DNA of 64,000 bases from contig JAWKWA010000003.1 in the NCBI GenBank assembly GCA_041397765.1, positions 192,869-256,868 of the forward strand, read 5' to 3'. The translations under genes were made by a program, and so were the position numbers. Source of the DNA: JAWKWA01 sp041397765. Lineage in GTDB: Bacteria > Pseudomonadota > Alphaproteobacteria > Rhizobiales > Hyphomicrobiaceae. Numbering within the stretch: the stretch's first letter is position 1; each line of letters starts with the position of its first letter. This document shows positions 1 through 11,398 of the stretch, in pieces. The notes beneath the pieces are model-generated. The model was given only the letters and a program-made list of their open reading frames with translations. It searched no databases and was not told the DNA's origin.

Positions 1-651
1 GGCGAGGTGGCGGCAGGCGGCAGGTCCGGCGAGGACTGGCGGACCCGCGAGCGGGCCCGGGCCGGCCGCCGCGATCGGCTGCCGCCTCCCCCCTCGGCCG
101 GCGCCCATGCCGGCGACGCGTTGCGGCGCAGCCGGCTCGTCCTGCGCGACGGCGAGGCGGCCGTCCCCCGCGAGGCGCTGATCCTGCGCACCATGCTCGC
201 CCATCCCTGGCTGATCGAAGCCTTCGCCGAGGAGGTCGCCGCCGTCCGCCTCACGACCGCTCCCCTCGCCCGGCTCCGCGACGAGCTTCTGGGACTTCAT
301 GCGGCAGGGGTGCCTCTTGACAGAAGCAGCATCTCGACCCATCTGGAAAGGTCAGGTCTCGATGATGCCCTGTCGCTGGCCGACAAGGCGATCACCCATC
401 GCTGCGACAGGTTTGCCGAGCCCGGCGCTCCCGATCGGGAGGTGGAGGTCGGCTTCCGGCATCTGATGCTGCTGCAGGCCCGGGCCGAGCTCGAGGGGGC
501 GCTCGCCGAGCTGGAAAGACGCTACATCGTGGACGGCACCGAACTTCTGCTCGACGAGATGAACGACATTCGTGCCCGTCTCGCCGAGCTGGATGCGCGT
601 CATGGCGCCGAGGACGGCCCCGGTCGACCCGGGGCGCTGGAGGCATTCTAG
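1..651 (+). CDS. dnaG: DNA primase DnaG, C-terminal part (5' end outside window)
   Basis: DnaG makes the RNA primers for lagging-strand synthesis at the fork. Only the last ~216 codons are present; the frame is open from base 1, so the zinc-finger and TOPRIM domains lie upstream of the window. What is seen is a basic, proline-rich linker followed by the helical C-terminal DnaB-helicase-interaction region. It begins around the segment EALILRTMLAHPWLIE and ends in a long amphipathic helix rich in Leu, Glu and Arg. The call rests on this helical region and on the position directly before rpoD, the usual dnaG-rpoD order in alphaproteobacteria. The stop TAG is 155 bases before the rpoD start. Confidence 0.85.
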   Translation, partial: GEVAAGGRSGEDWRTRERARAGRRDRLPPPPSAGAHAGDALRRSRLVLRDGEAAVPREALILRTMLAHPWLIEAFAEEVAAVRLTTAPLARLRDELLGLHAAGVPLDRSSISTHLERSGLDDALSLADKAITHRCDRFAEPGAPDREVEVGFRHLMLLQARAELEGALAELERRYIVDGTELLLDEMNDIRARLAELDARHGAEDGPGRPGALEAF

Positions 652-806
652 GGGTTCGATTCCGGCTCTGGCCGTTGTCCTCTCCCCGGCGTCGGCAGGG
701 TGGTGAATGATCTGAGACGGCCGGCTGCCCCCCATCGTGGCCGGTGAAGGCAATGTCGAATCTTGCGGCTGGGCCCATGGGCCGGCCGGGCGATCGGAGT
801 GAAAGC

Positions 807-2831
<2,025 letters not shown>

Positions 2832-2869
2832 GGATCGCGCCGCTCGGCCATCTGTCGCCTGACGTGAAT

Positions 2870-2908
2870 GCCCTCGCCGTGCTCGCCCGCGGCGAGGGCT
2901 TTCGTTTT
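2870..2908 (+). terminator. Rho-independent terminator after rpoD
   Basis: A 9-bp perfect stem (GCCCTCGCC pairing with GGCGAGGGC, 2870-2878 with 2891-2899) with a 12-base loop is followed at once by TTTCGTTTT. It lies 39 bases after the rpoD stop. The rest of the 362-base gap up to 3193 holds no gene I can support; a TAATAT hexamer at 3174-3179 sits too close to the next start to be called a promoter with confidence. Confidence 0.85.
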
Positions 2909-3193
2909 CTCGACCGCCGTCCCACCGACTGGCGCGTTGCCAGCCTCTGCGCGGCGATCGGACCGCCGCAGCCGTGCAAGAAGCCTGATCGGTCAAGATG
3001 CGAGCGCCTGCGCGAGCATCGATGGCGTGCATCATGCCGCCCAGCGACGCGATTTCTATGAAGTCGGATAGGCTCCGGTCTCGCAGCGGCCTTCGGAGCC
3101 TTCCTCGCCTCGGGCTGCCATCCCCGCCTTCAACCTTGCAAGGCGCCGGCTGCTCCGGCATATCAGCAAGAGCTAATATACGAGGAGGGACCG

Positions 3194-3424
3194 ATGGCCG
3201 CCGCTCTCGCCTGGACCGATCACCTGCCCTGGAGTCTCGTCATCATCGCCTGCCTCACGCTCGGGCTCGCGCCCTTCGTGCCCGAGCCGCATATCTGGGA
3301 GAAGCTGAAGATGCTGTTCGGCGGCACCCTGTCGCGGCCGATCGACATTTTCGATCTCCTCCTGCACAGCGCGCCCTTTGCGGTGGCCCTGTTGAAGCTC
3401 GCCGCCGAGGCGCTGCGATCCTGA
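3194..3424 (+). CDS. Small conserved membrane protein (often labelled 'RND transporter' in databases)
   Basis: This is a 76-residue hydrophobic protein. It has one clear membrane segment near the N-terminus (residues about 12-28, LPWSLVIIACLTLGLAPF) and a second hydrophobic stretch near residues 53-70. Between them is the motif PEPHIWEKLKMLFGGTL, which I recognise from a short, widely conserved proteobacterial protein. That family is usually named RND transporter although it is far too short to be one. A strong ribosome binding site (GGAGGG) lies 6-10 bases before the ATG. The gene stands alone, convergent with the GTPase gene on the other strand. The function is unknown to me. Confidence 0.75.
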   Translation: MAAALAWTDHLPWSLVIIACLTLGLAPFVPEPHIWEKLKMLFGGTLSRPIDIFDLLLHSAPFAVALLKLAAEALRS

Positions 3425-3506
3425 GAAGGGACGGCGACGGGGTCCCGGCCCACCCTGAGCCCGAGCCGGCTGGGCATCATTGGCGTGCCCTCGCCTGGAT
3501 CCGCGG

Positions 3507-4310
3507 CTACTTGCCCAGCCGGTCGAGCGCCAGCTTCTTGTCCGACTGGATATAGCGCTCGGCGATCTGCCGGCGCTGGGCGGCCGAGAGACCCTTGGCG
3601 CGATCGAGCCAGTCCCGCGTCGAGAAAGATTTGAGGAGCTCGAACATCCATTGCCGCTTCTTCGGCGCCGCCTTCAGGCAGGCGTTGAACAGCGCTTGCA
3701 GATTGTGGAACCTCACCGCGCTCACCGCCACCGTCTCCGGCTCGTAGCCGACGACGCGGCCGAGCTTCTCACGCCGGTCCGCGACGATCTCGCCGATATG
3801 GCGCTGCTGGTCGGCCGAGGGCAGGTTGATCGCCTCGTTCCAGGAAAGCGGCTCGACGAGGTCGGCCTGGTTGATCGCCAGCACCAGATTGGGCAGCACC
3901 GCCTTCAGCTCGCCGAGATACTGCTGGTCGAGCGCCAGCGCACGATTGCGGGCCGCGATCACCCAGAGCGCGATGTCGGCGTCGGGCAGGTGCTTGTGGT
4001 AGCGGGTGAGGTAGTTGCGATCGGCCGCCACGTCCTCGCCGAGGCCCGGCGCGTCGATCACCTGAAGCGCGCAGTTGACGGGCGCCCCCTCGACCCGCCG
4101 GCTGACGATGTCGAAGACCGACCGGCTGAACCGCGAGGTGCCGCGCACCGTCGGCGAGACATGCCGCCGCGTGCCGAACATGGCGTTGATCAGCGACGAC
4201 TTGCCGACCCCGGACAGTCCGATGACGGCGAGTGTCGGAGGCGCCTTGCGGAACTCCTCCTCGATGGCGGCGACCACCGGCCGCAGCGCCTCGACGGGCG
4301 TGTCGCTCAT
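3507..4310 (-). CDS. Era/dynamin-like GTPase
   Basis: The product is a predicted soluble GTP-binding protein of 267 residues. The P-loop GLSGVGKS is at residues 31-38, the G3 motif DAPG at 86-89 and a G4 motif NQAD at 147-150. The usual G4 is NKxD, so Lys is replaced by Gln. A basic C-terminal region follows, with WLDRAKGLS and an Arg/Lys-rich tail. No membrane segment is visible. The start at 4310 was chosen because its ATG overlaps the stop of the upstream gene (ATGA), which implies translational coupling; an upstream in-frame ATG at 4412 would lie inside that gene. It resembles the Era/YeeP branch of TRAFAC GTPases. A role in ribosome or membrane processes is only inference. Confidence 0.8.
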   Translation of the reverse strand: MSDTPVEALRPVVAAIEEEFRKAPPTLAVIGLSGVGKSSLINAMFGTRRHVSPTVRGTSRFSRSVFDIVSRRVEGAPVNCALQVIDAPGLGEDVAADRNYLTRYHKHLPDADIALWVIAARNRALALDQQYLGELKAVLPNLVLAINQADLVEPLSWNEAINLPSADQQRHIGEIVADRREKLGRVVGYEPETVAVSAVRFHNLQALFNACLKAAPKKRQWMFELLKSFSTRDWLDRAKGLSAAQRRQIAERYIQSDKKLALDRLGK

Positions 4311-4531
4311 AGGCCGATGAGCCCTCGCAGCACCTGCAGGATCGCCGGTCCGAGCTGGGCGAGGTTCTCCAGGATCGCCATCTGGCTGAGCGCGGGATGG
4401 GTCGCAACCCACATTTCCAGGCTTTCCAGCGAGCTGAGCGTCGCCTCCTGAGCCTCGCTTTCTTCCGCCTTCAGATGCTCGACGAGGCGCTCGAGCTCGC
4501 CCTCCTCGAGGCCGCCTTCCGGATCTGCCAT
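4307..4531 (-). CDS. Small acidic protein coupled to the GTPase gene
   Basis: This is a 74-residue protein of unknown function. The N-terminal half is rich in Glu (MADPEGGLEEGELERLVEHL) and probably helical. The C-terminal half is hydrophobic (LAQLGPAILQVLRGLIGL) and could form an amphipathic or membrane-associated helix. The ATG at 4531 is preceded by GAGAGGAAACA, a good ribosome binding site. Its TGA overlaps the ATG of the GTPase gene by 4 bases, so the two are probably made in fixed ratio and may interact. I do not recognise the family. A longer in-frame ORF begins at 4765, but its upstream part has the composition of shadow coding. Confidence 0.6.
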   Translation of the reverse strand: MADPEGGLEEGELERLVEHLKAEESEAQEATLSSLESLEMWVATHPALSQMAILENLAQLGPAILQVLRGLIGL

Positions 4532-4785
4532 TGTTTCCTCTCTGAGCCTGCGGCCATGCTTGTCAAAGAAAGACCTATCACGACCATCCAGCCTCCGTAA
4601 GCTGGCGCGCAACCGGAGCCGACCGCCGTGCTCGGCGCGGGCCTGTGCCGGAGCGATTGGGGCTGGGGTCTCGCCGGGCGATGGGGCAGTATGACGTCCC
4701 TCGGCGAGGGCGTCGTCGCCCGCGCCGCCGGTCGGTTCCGCCCGGGGCCTGGATTCCGGCGACATGGTTGCGAGGAGAGCCGCAA

Positions 4786-6111
4786 TTGACCTCGACCTGG
4801 CTGTGGAAGCTTCAGCAGATCGGCCGCCGGCTGTGGGTGCGTGCGGTTCTCTTCTCGGTACTGGGCGTCGCGACGGCTTTCGTCTCCCTCCTCGTCAGCC
4901 CGGTCATTCCCCCGGAGGTGTCCGCCTCGATCGGCGCCGAGGCGGTCGATGACATCCTGAAGATCATCGCCTCCTCGATGCTGGCGGTGACCATTTTCAC
5001 CCTGTCGATCATGGTGCAGGCCTTCGGGGCGTCGAGTTCGTCGGCAACGCCCCGCGCCAGTCAGCTCCTCATCGAGGATTCGACCGCGCAGAACGTGCTT
5101 TCGACCTTTCTCGGCTCGTTCCTGTTCGCCCTCGTCGGCATCGTCGCGCTGCGCACGGGTGTCTATGGCGACACCGGCCGCGTCGTGCTCTTCACCGTCA
5201 CCATCGGCATGATCGCGCTCATCGTCGCCCAGCTCATCCGCTGGTTCGACCATCTGACCATGTTCGGACGCCTCGCCGATACGGCCGAGCGCGTCGAGAG
5301 CGCCACCTGCAAGGCGCTCGTCGACCGGCGCCTCAGGCCCTATCTCGGCTGCCGGCCGCTGACGAGCCCCTCGGTCGATGTGCCGCCGGCCGCCTGCCGT
5401 CTGCGGGCCGACAAGGTCGGCTATGTCCGCCACATAGACTGCTCGGCATTGCAGTCCGCCGCCAAGCGCGCCTCCGCCCAAGTCTATATCCTGGCCCTGC
5501 CCGGCGCCTTCGTCGACCCCGCGACCGACGTGCTCGCCGTCGCCGGCGAGATGGCGCCCGAGGCGGACGAGGAACTGCTGAGCAGTCTCACGATCGGCAA
5601 GGAGCGCTCCTACGACCAGGATCCTCGCTTCGGCCTCTCGGTGCTCGCCGAGATCGCCGCCCGCGCCCTCTCGCCCGGCGTCAACGATCCGGGCACCGCC
5701 ATCGATGTCATCGGCCGCCAGCAGCGGCTGATGTTCGTGTGGATGGAGGAGCGCCAGGACGATGTCGAGATCGTCTTCGACGCCCTCTATGCACCGCCCC
5801 TCAGGGCGGACGACCTGATGGAGGACGCCTTCGCGGCCATCGGCCGCGACGGTGCCGGCACGGTCGAGGTGGCGCTGCGTCTCCAGAAGGCGTTCCGCAG
5901 CATCGCCATCGCCGGCCGGCCCGACATGCACGCCGCCGCCTACCGCCAGTCGCTGATCGCGCGCGAGCGGGCCGGCGACGCGCTGAAGCTCGCCGTCGAG
6001 AAGGCCCGGATCGAGGCCCTGGCGATCGGCCCTCCGAAAGACAGCCTTGCCGAGGGCGGCGAGGACGGCGAGGGATCGCGGGAGGAGGCCCGCGAGGCCG
6101 CCGGTGGCTGA
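4786..6111 (+). CDS. DUF2254 family membrane protein
   Basis: The product is a predicted inner-membrane protein of about 441 residues. Four hydrophobic segments occupy the N-terminal half (around AVLFSVLGVATAFVSLL, IIASSMLAVTIFTLSIMV, FLGSFLFALVGIVAL and VLFTVTIGMIALIVAQL). A soluble C-terminal half follows, with the motif SPGVNDPGTAIDVI that is typical of DUF2254 proteins. The biochemical role is not known. I place the start at TTG 4786 because AGGAG sits 8 bases upstream and the protein then begins directly before the first membrane segment. An ATG at 4645 would add 47 proline- and arginine-rich residues without a site. The gene is divergent from the small acidic protein gene. Confidence 0.85.
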   Translation: MTSTWLWKLQQIGRRLWVRAVLFSVLGVATAFVSLLVSPVIPPEVSASIGAEAVDDILKIIASSMLAVTIFTLSIMVQAFGASSSSATPRASQLLIEDSTAQNVLSTFLGSFLFALVGIVALRTGVYGDTGRVVLFTVTIGMIALIVAQLIRWFDHLTMFGRLADTAERVESATCKALVDRRLRPYLGCRPLTSPSVDVPPAACRLRADKVGYVRHIDCSALQSAAKRASAQVYILALPGAFVDPATDVLAVAGEMAPEADEELLSSLTIGKERSYDQDPRFGLSVLAEIAARALSPGVNDPGTAIDVIGRQQRLMFVWMEERQDDVEIVFDALYAPPLRADDLMEDAFAAIGRDGAGTVEVALRLQKAFRSIAIAGRPDMHAAAYRQSLIARERAGDALKLAVEKARIEALAIGPPKDSLAEGGEDGEGSREEAREAAGG

Positions 6112-6220
6112 TCGCCACGTCGGCTTGAACGCGCCATCGAAGGGCACCATGTTCCGCCCGGCGGCCGATCGCGGGCAATTCAGATCTTCCGGCTTGGGAC
6201 AAAGGGGAGAAACGCGCCTG

Positions 6221-7312
6221 ATGCCGAACTGGACCCGCCGTTCGTTGATGACGCTCGCCGCCGGTCTCGGCGCGGCCCTCGTCTACAAACTCTACTTCGC
6301 CGGGCCGGCCGGCACTGTCGCAGAGCGGATCCGTCAGGGGGTCGCCTCGGGCGACCTCGCAGGCCTCCATGGGGTGATGGTCGTCCACAAGGGCAAGACG
6401 CTGGTCGAGGAGTATTTCCCGGGCGACGACCAGCGTTGGGGGACGCCGCTCGGCAATCGCGAGCACGGGCCCGCCGTGCTCCACGATCTGCGCTCGGTGA
6501 CGAAATCGATCGTCGGCCTGCTCTATGGCATCGCGCTCACCGAGGGCCGCGTTCCCTCGCCCGAACAGCCCCTCCTCGCCCAGTTCCCCGAATATGCCGA
6601 TCTCGCCGGCGATGCGAGGCGAGACACCATCACCCTTGCCGATGCGCTCTCGATGCAGATGGGCACCGAGTGGGACGAGAGCCTGCCCTACAGCGATCCG
6701 CGGAACAGCGAGATCGCCATGGAGGCGGCGAGCGACCGCTACCGCTTCGTCCTCGACCGCCCCATGGTGGCCACGCCGGGCACGGCATGGACCTACAACG
6801 GCGGGGCCACCGCCATCATCGCCCGCCTCGTCGCAAAGGGGACCGGCAAGCCGATCGATGCCTATGCCCGAGAGAAGCTGCTCGCGCCCCTCGGCATCAC
6901 CGAATACGAATGGGTCAAGGGCCGCGACGGCGAGCCCTCGGCGGCCTCGGGACTACGCCTCAGGCTGCCCGATCTCGCCCGGATCGGTGCGATGCTCGCG
7001 GCCGGTGGCGTCGATGACGGTCGCCAGCTCGTGCCGGGCGACTGGCTGAAGGCGATGGCCATGCCGCGCGCCACCGTCGATGGCGGATTGCGCTACGGCT
7101 ATTTCTGGTGGCTGGCCCCCGGCGGCGATCCCCCGGCCTCGGTGGCCGGCTTCGGCAATGGTGGCCAGCGCCTGACGGTGCAGCCCCGTTTCGGGCTCGT
7201 CATCGCCATTCAGGCCGGCAACTACAACCGGCCGGACGACTGGCAGATGCCGGTGAAGCTGATCGAGAGCTATCTGGTGCCGGGCCTCCGCGACGCCATC
7301 GCCGGGAAATAG
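6221..7312 (+). CDS. Serine hydrolase, beta-lactamase / penicillin-binding-protein fold
   Basis: A 363-residue exported hydrolase of the class C beta-lactamase/esterase family. Two arginines (TRRSLMTLAAG) precede the hydrophobic signal or anchor segment, so export may be by Sec or Tat. The catalytic SxxK motif is SVTK at residues 92-95 and the tyrosine motif YNG is at 192-194. The third motif, normally HxG or KTG, appears as GNGG within AGFGNGGQ. The family covers esterases, D-aminopeptidases and 6-aminohexanoate-dimer hydrolases, and the substrate cannot be told from sequence. The ATG at 6221 has GGGGAGA about 10 bases upstream. It follows the DUF2254 gene on the same strand but 109 bases away. 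Confidence 0.85.
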   Translation: MPNWTRRSLMTLAAGLGAALVYKLYFAGPAGTVAERIRQGVASGDLAGLHGVMVVHKGKTLVEEYFPGDDQRWGTPLGNREHGPAVLHDLRSVTKSIVGLLYGIALTEGRVPSPEQPLLAQFPEYADLAGDARRDTITLADALSMQMGTEWDESLPYSDPRNSEIAMEAASDRYRFVLDRPMVATPGTAWTYNGGATAIIARLVAKGTGKPIDAYAREKLLAPLGITEYEWVKGRDGEPSAASGLRLRLPDLARIGAMLAAGGVDDGRQLVPGDWLKAMAMPRATVDGGLRYGYFWWLAPGGDPPASVAGFGNGGQRLTVQPRFGLVIAIQAGNYNRPDDWQMPVKLIESYLVPGLRDAIAGK

Positions 7313-7492
7313 ATCGCCGCTCGTGCGTTACATGGTAGAGAGCGACCGGGATTTGGCTTTGGACTGCATCCTGCCGGGCCGCAACGGTCTCCGGCGATTG
7401 TCGGCCCACCGGCCCTTCCGCTCGCATCCTGGCCAATCAACCGTTAGGCTGACGGCCCGGTATCAAGCCACGTCCAGGCGGAGAACTGCATC

Positions 7493-7792
7493 ATGTCCTT
7501 TCTGAAACGGCTGTTCGGTGGCGGCGAAGCACAGGGCGAGGTGGCCAACCCGGCCGTGGCCCCGGTCGCCGCCAGCGCCGAGCACAAGGGCTTCACCATC
7601 GAGGCGCGCCCCTACAAGGACGGGGGCCAGTATCAGCTCGCCGGCCTCGTCTGGAAGGAGGTCGACGGCGTGCGCAAGGAGCACCGCTTCATCCGCGCCG
7701 ACCGCTTCTCCGGTGCCGAGGAGGCCGCCACCATCGCGCTCATGAAGGGGCGCCAGATGATCGACGAGCGCGGCGAGCGCCTGTTCGACTGA
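7493..7792 (+). CDS. HlyU family protein (predicted transcriptional regulator)
   Basis: A 99-residue soluble protein starting MSFLKRLFGG, then a short linker and a conserved core (GFTIEARPYKDGGQYQLAG, ending ADRFSGAEEAA and MKGRQMIDERGERLF). This matches the HlyU family, first described in Vibrio as an activator of hemolysin genes. Most alphaproteobacterial members have no tested role, and no helix-turn-helix is obvious. GGAGAA lies 7 bases before the ATG. It converges on the flavin reductase gene with only 40 bases between the stops. Confidence 0.8.
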   Translation: MSFLKRLFGGGEAQGEVANPAVAPVAASAEHKGFTIEARPYKDGGQYQLAGLVWKEVDGVRKEHRFIRADRFSGAEEAATIALMKGRQMIDERGERLFD

Positions 7793-7832
7793 GACAATCG
7801 GGGAGCCGGCCGGCCGCCGGCCCGGCAAGGCC

Positions 7833-8495
7833 TCAGCCCTTCCTCGGACGCCCCTCGAGGCCGGCCATCTCGGTGGCGTCGGCATTCGGGATGCGCATCT
7901 CGAAGATGTCGGTGACGCTCGTATAGTCGTAGTAGCCAAGCCGTGCGATCGGCCGCGCCTTCAGAATGTCGAGCTTGCCGGAGGGCAGGACGAAGCGCTC
8001 GTCGATGTGGATGCGCACGACCTCGCCGAAGACGACGTCGGCATCGGACACCTTGGTGGTGCCTGGAAAGCGCAGTGTCGTCATGTAGCGGCACTCGAAG
8101 GCGAACGGGCTTTCGGCGACGCGCGGGCCTGGCGCCTCGATGCAAGGCGCCTTGGTGACGCCGGCGATCTCGAACTCGTCCACGCCGCGAGCGACCGGCT
8201 GGGCGGATTTGTTCACCGCCTCGCGCAAATCATAGGTCGCCATGTTCCAGACGAAGTACCCCGTCTCCTCGGCGTTGATGACGGTATCCTTCTTCCTCGC
8301 ATCGACATGCTGGTCGGCCGAGAACATGACGATCGGCGGATCGTAGGTGATGTTCTGCCACTGGCTGAAGGGTGCGAGATTGGTTTCGCCCGTCCTGGAG
8401 ATCGTCGAGATCCAGCCGATCGGCCGCGGCACCGTGCAGCTCTTGAAGGGATCGAAAGGAAGGGGGCAGTCGTCCTTGCGGGGGTCGTAGTGCAT
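7833..8495 (-). CDS. Flavin reductase family protein (FMN-binding split barrel)
   Basis: A 220-residue soluble protein of the flavin-reductase-like family. It begins with the characteristic CTVPRPIGWISTISRTGETNLAPFS segment (residues about 20-44) that forms part of the FMN site. It continues with IVMFSADQH, then the conserved VNKSAQP and PRVAESPFAFEC segments. Members either reduce free flavin with NAD(P)H for partner monooxygenases or simply bind FMN; no partner monooxygenase is adjacent here. The start is the first ATG of the ORF. The gap to rlmB upstream is 138 bases, so it may follow rlmB in the same transcript. Confidence 0.88.
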   Translation of the reverse strand: MHYDPRKDDCPLPFDPFKSCTVPRPIGWISTISRTGETNLAPFSQWQNITYDPPIVMFSADQHVDARKKDTVINAEETGYFVWNMATYDLREAVNKSAQPVARGVDEFEIAGVTKAPCIEAPGPRVAESPFAFECRYMTTLRFPGTTKVSDADVVFGEVVRIHIDERFVLPSGKLDILKARPIARLGYYDYTSVTDIFEMRIPNADATEMAGLEGRPRKG

Positions 8496-8633
8496 CGGGG
8501 CGCAACCTGCGGTTCTGGGACGGGCCGAGGCGCGGCAGACTACAGCGGCACCCCCGTGGTCTCAACCGCCCGACCGCCGCGCCTGCTCGCTCGAGCCGGC
8601 GCCGATCTCGGACCTTCGCCGGCTTCCGCTCGG

Positions 8634-9506
8634 TCATGTCGTCCCGGCACGTCGGGCCACCAGGCGGACCGTATGCATGGCGATGGCTGCCGCATTGGAG
8701 ACGTTGAGGCTTTGGATCGCACCAAAGGTCGAGATCCGGCAGATGCGGTCGCAGCAATCGCGCGTCAGACGCCGCAGGCCCTTCTCCTCCGCGCCGAGGA
8801 CGAGCGCCACCGGCCCGGCGACGGCGACATCCTCCAGCGCTGCCTCCGCCTCGCCGTCGAGGCCGATGCGGGTGACGCCGAGCTCGCCGAGCTCGGCCAG
8901 CGCTCGCGCCAGATTGCCGACCCTGACGACCGGCACGTGCTCGAGCCCGCCCGAGGCGACCTTGGCGAGGACGCCCGCGGAGGGCGGGCTGTTGCGCCAG
9001 GTGAGCACGAGGCCGGCGACCCCGAACACCGCCGCCGAGCGCAGCACCGCGCCGACATTGTGCGGGTCGGTCACCTGGTCGAGCACGACGAGGAGGGGAG
9101 CGGGACCACTGGCGCCGGCGTCCCGCACCAGCCCGGCGAGGTCCGGCGTCGGCAGCTCCCCGGTCTCGACGAGCGCGCCCTGGTGAACCGTCTCGCCACC
9201 GAGGAGGCGGTCGAGATCGCGCGGGGCGGTCGGTTCGGGTTCGACCCCGCGCGCCGCCAGCCGGGCGGCGAGCCTGTGGCGGGCATTGTCGGTGAGAAGG
9301 AGCCGCGAGATGGGCCGCTGCGGGTTGGCGAGCACCGCGCCCACGGCATGGATGCCGAAGATCCGCACCGGCCCTTCGCCGGCCGCATCGGTGCGCGCGT
9401 CATGCGGGCCGCGCCGCTTGTCGGTCGGGTGCCCGCGTCCCCGGTCGGGCCGCCCCTCGCTCCCTCCCCGCCTCTCGCCCCTATGCCGTGAGCCGCTGCC
9501 TGCCAT
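8634..9506 (-). CDS. rlmB: 23S rRNA (guanosine-2251-2'-O)-methyltransferase RlmB
   Basis: A SPOUT-class (TrmH/SpoU) RNA 2'-O-methyltransferase of about 290 residues. The N-terminal ~60 residues are basic and glycine-rich. The RNA-binding domain begins at FGIHAVGAVLANP. The catalytic domain shows the three SpoU motifs: DPHNVGAVLRSA, LVLGAEEKGLRRL and SLNVSNAAAIAMH. It methylates ribose of G2251 in the P-loop of 23S rRNA. I chose the ATG at 9506 (MAGSGSRHRG); the ORF is open to 9578 but without better support. RlmB next to tRNA-Tyr, tRNA-Gly and tuf is the usual Hyphomicrobiales arrangement. Confidence 0.92.
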   Translation of the reverse strand: MAGSGSRHRGERRGGSEGRPDRGRGHPTDKRRGPHDARTDAAGEGPVRIFGIHAVGAVLANPQRPISRLLLTDNARHRLAARLAARGVEPEPTAPRDLDRLLGGETVHQGALVETGELPTPDLAGLVRDAGASGPAPLLVVLDQVTDPHNVGAVLRSAAVFGVAGLVLTWRNSPPSAGVLAKVASGGLEHVPVVRVGNLARALAELGELGVTRIGLDGEAEAALEDVAVAGPVALVLGAEEKGLRRLTRDCCDRICRISTFGAIQSLNVSNAAAIAMHTVRLVARRAGTT

Positions 9507-9572
9507 CGCCGCCACCCTCGCCCTGTCCGCAACGCAAAGAGCGATAGCCGATGCGCCCTGAATGGCAAGCCG

Positions 9573-9605
9573 CCGCATCGATCCCGCATCGATCCCGCAT
9601 CGACC
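9573..9605. repeat. Three tandem copies of an 11-bp sequence
   Basis: The 11-mer CCGCATCGATC occurs at 9573-9583 and 9584-9594, and a third copy at 9595-9605 differs in its last bases. It lies in the 245-base gap between the divergent rlmB gene and tRNA-Tyr, about 30 bases upstream of the predicted tRNA promoter. No function can be assigned. Confidence 0.8.
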
Positions 9606-9635
9606 GCCGCAGGCGGCCCGGCGGGCCGATTTCCG

Positions 9636-9664
9636 TTGACAGGCTCGCTCGCGAGCCCATATGC
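9636..9664 (+). promoter_or_regulatory. Predicted sigma-70 promoter for the tRNA-Tyr/tRNA-Gly/tuf unit
   Basis: A perfect -35 box TTGACA (9636-9641) is followed after 17 bases by ATATGC (9659-9664), placing a start point about 80 bases before tRNA-Tyr. The spacer contains a 7-bp perfect inverted repeat (GGCTCGC-TC-GCGAGCC, 9642-9657). The -10 match is weak, as is usual in GC-rich alphaproteobacteria. Confidence 0.55.
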
Positions 9665-9751
9665 ATCGGTCCGCTCTCGTCTTGCGGCGGGAGTGCGCTT
9701 GCGTTGATGCCGGACCCGAACGGGCGAGGCGTGCGGCGTACGATCTGGGGC

Positions 9752-9836
9752 GGAGAGGTGCCCGAGTGGCTAAAGGGGACGGACTGTAAATCCGTTGGCT
9801 ACGCCTACGCTGGTTCGAATCCAGCCCTCTCCACCA
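9752..9836 (+). tRNA. tRNA-Tyr (anticodon GTA)
   Basis: Acceptor stem GGAGAGG (9752-9758) pairs with CCTCTCC (9826-9832), followed by discriminator A and an encoded CCA (9834-9836). The anticodon GTA is at 9786-9788. The T-arm carries GGTTCGAATCC. A long variable arm is present between the anticodon and T stems, as expected for bacterial tRNA-Tyr (class II). Confidence 0.97.
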
Positions 9837-9882
9837 GACGCTCGGATCCCGCTCTGAGCGTGCCGCGGCCGAACGCGGCGGC

Positions 9883-9956
9883 GCGGGTGTAGCTCAATGG
9901 TAGAGCAGCAGCCTTCCAAGCTGAATACGAGGGTTCGATTCCCTTCACCCGCTCCA
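9883..9956 (+). tRNA. tRNA-Gly (anticodon TCC)
   Basis: Acceptor stem GCGGGTG (9883-9889) pairs with CACCCGC (9946-9952), with discriminator T and encoded CCA (9954-9956). The D-arm is GCTC/GAGC, the anticodon loop CTTCCAA carries TCC, and the T-arm has GGTTCGATTCC. It lies 46 bases after tRNA-Tyr and ahead of tuf, probably in the same transcript. Confidence 0.97.
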
Positions 9957-10190
9957 GCGGCCCGTCAACGGCAGATCGGGCGTGGGCAGCGACGAGCGGG
10001 CGCGATCCGTCCAGAATGGCCAACCGCTGCGCCGCCGGCTCGCCGGGCATGACGGACGCCCCGGGGAATTTCAGTCTTGCACCCCGGCGGAAACCGTCCT
10101 ATCGGCAGGGCCTCGATCGCCTGATGGCGCTCTGCGTCCCGGGCGTATGAATCGTTTCTCCCCGCAAATTCGAGGTCGAACGAAAACGAC

Positions 10191-11374
<1,184 letters not shown>

Positions 11375-11398
<24 letters not shown>

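Noticed and set aside
9551..9892. Plus-strand ORF across tRNA-Tyr (contains VPEWLKGTDCKSVG)
   Set aside because: Typical false protein translated through tRNA-Tyr.
9805..10050. Minus-strand ORF with VKGIEPSYSAWKAAALPLSY and RAGFEPA
   Set aside because: Known artefact of translating antisense to tRNA-Gly and tRNA-Tyr.
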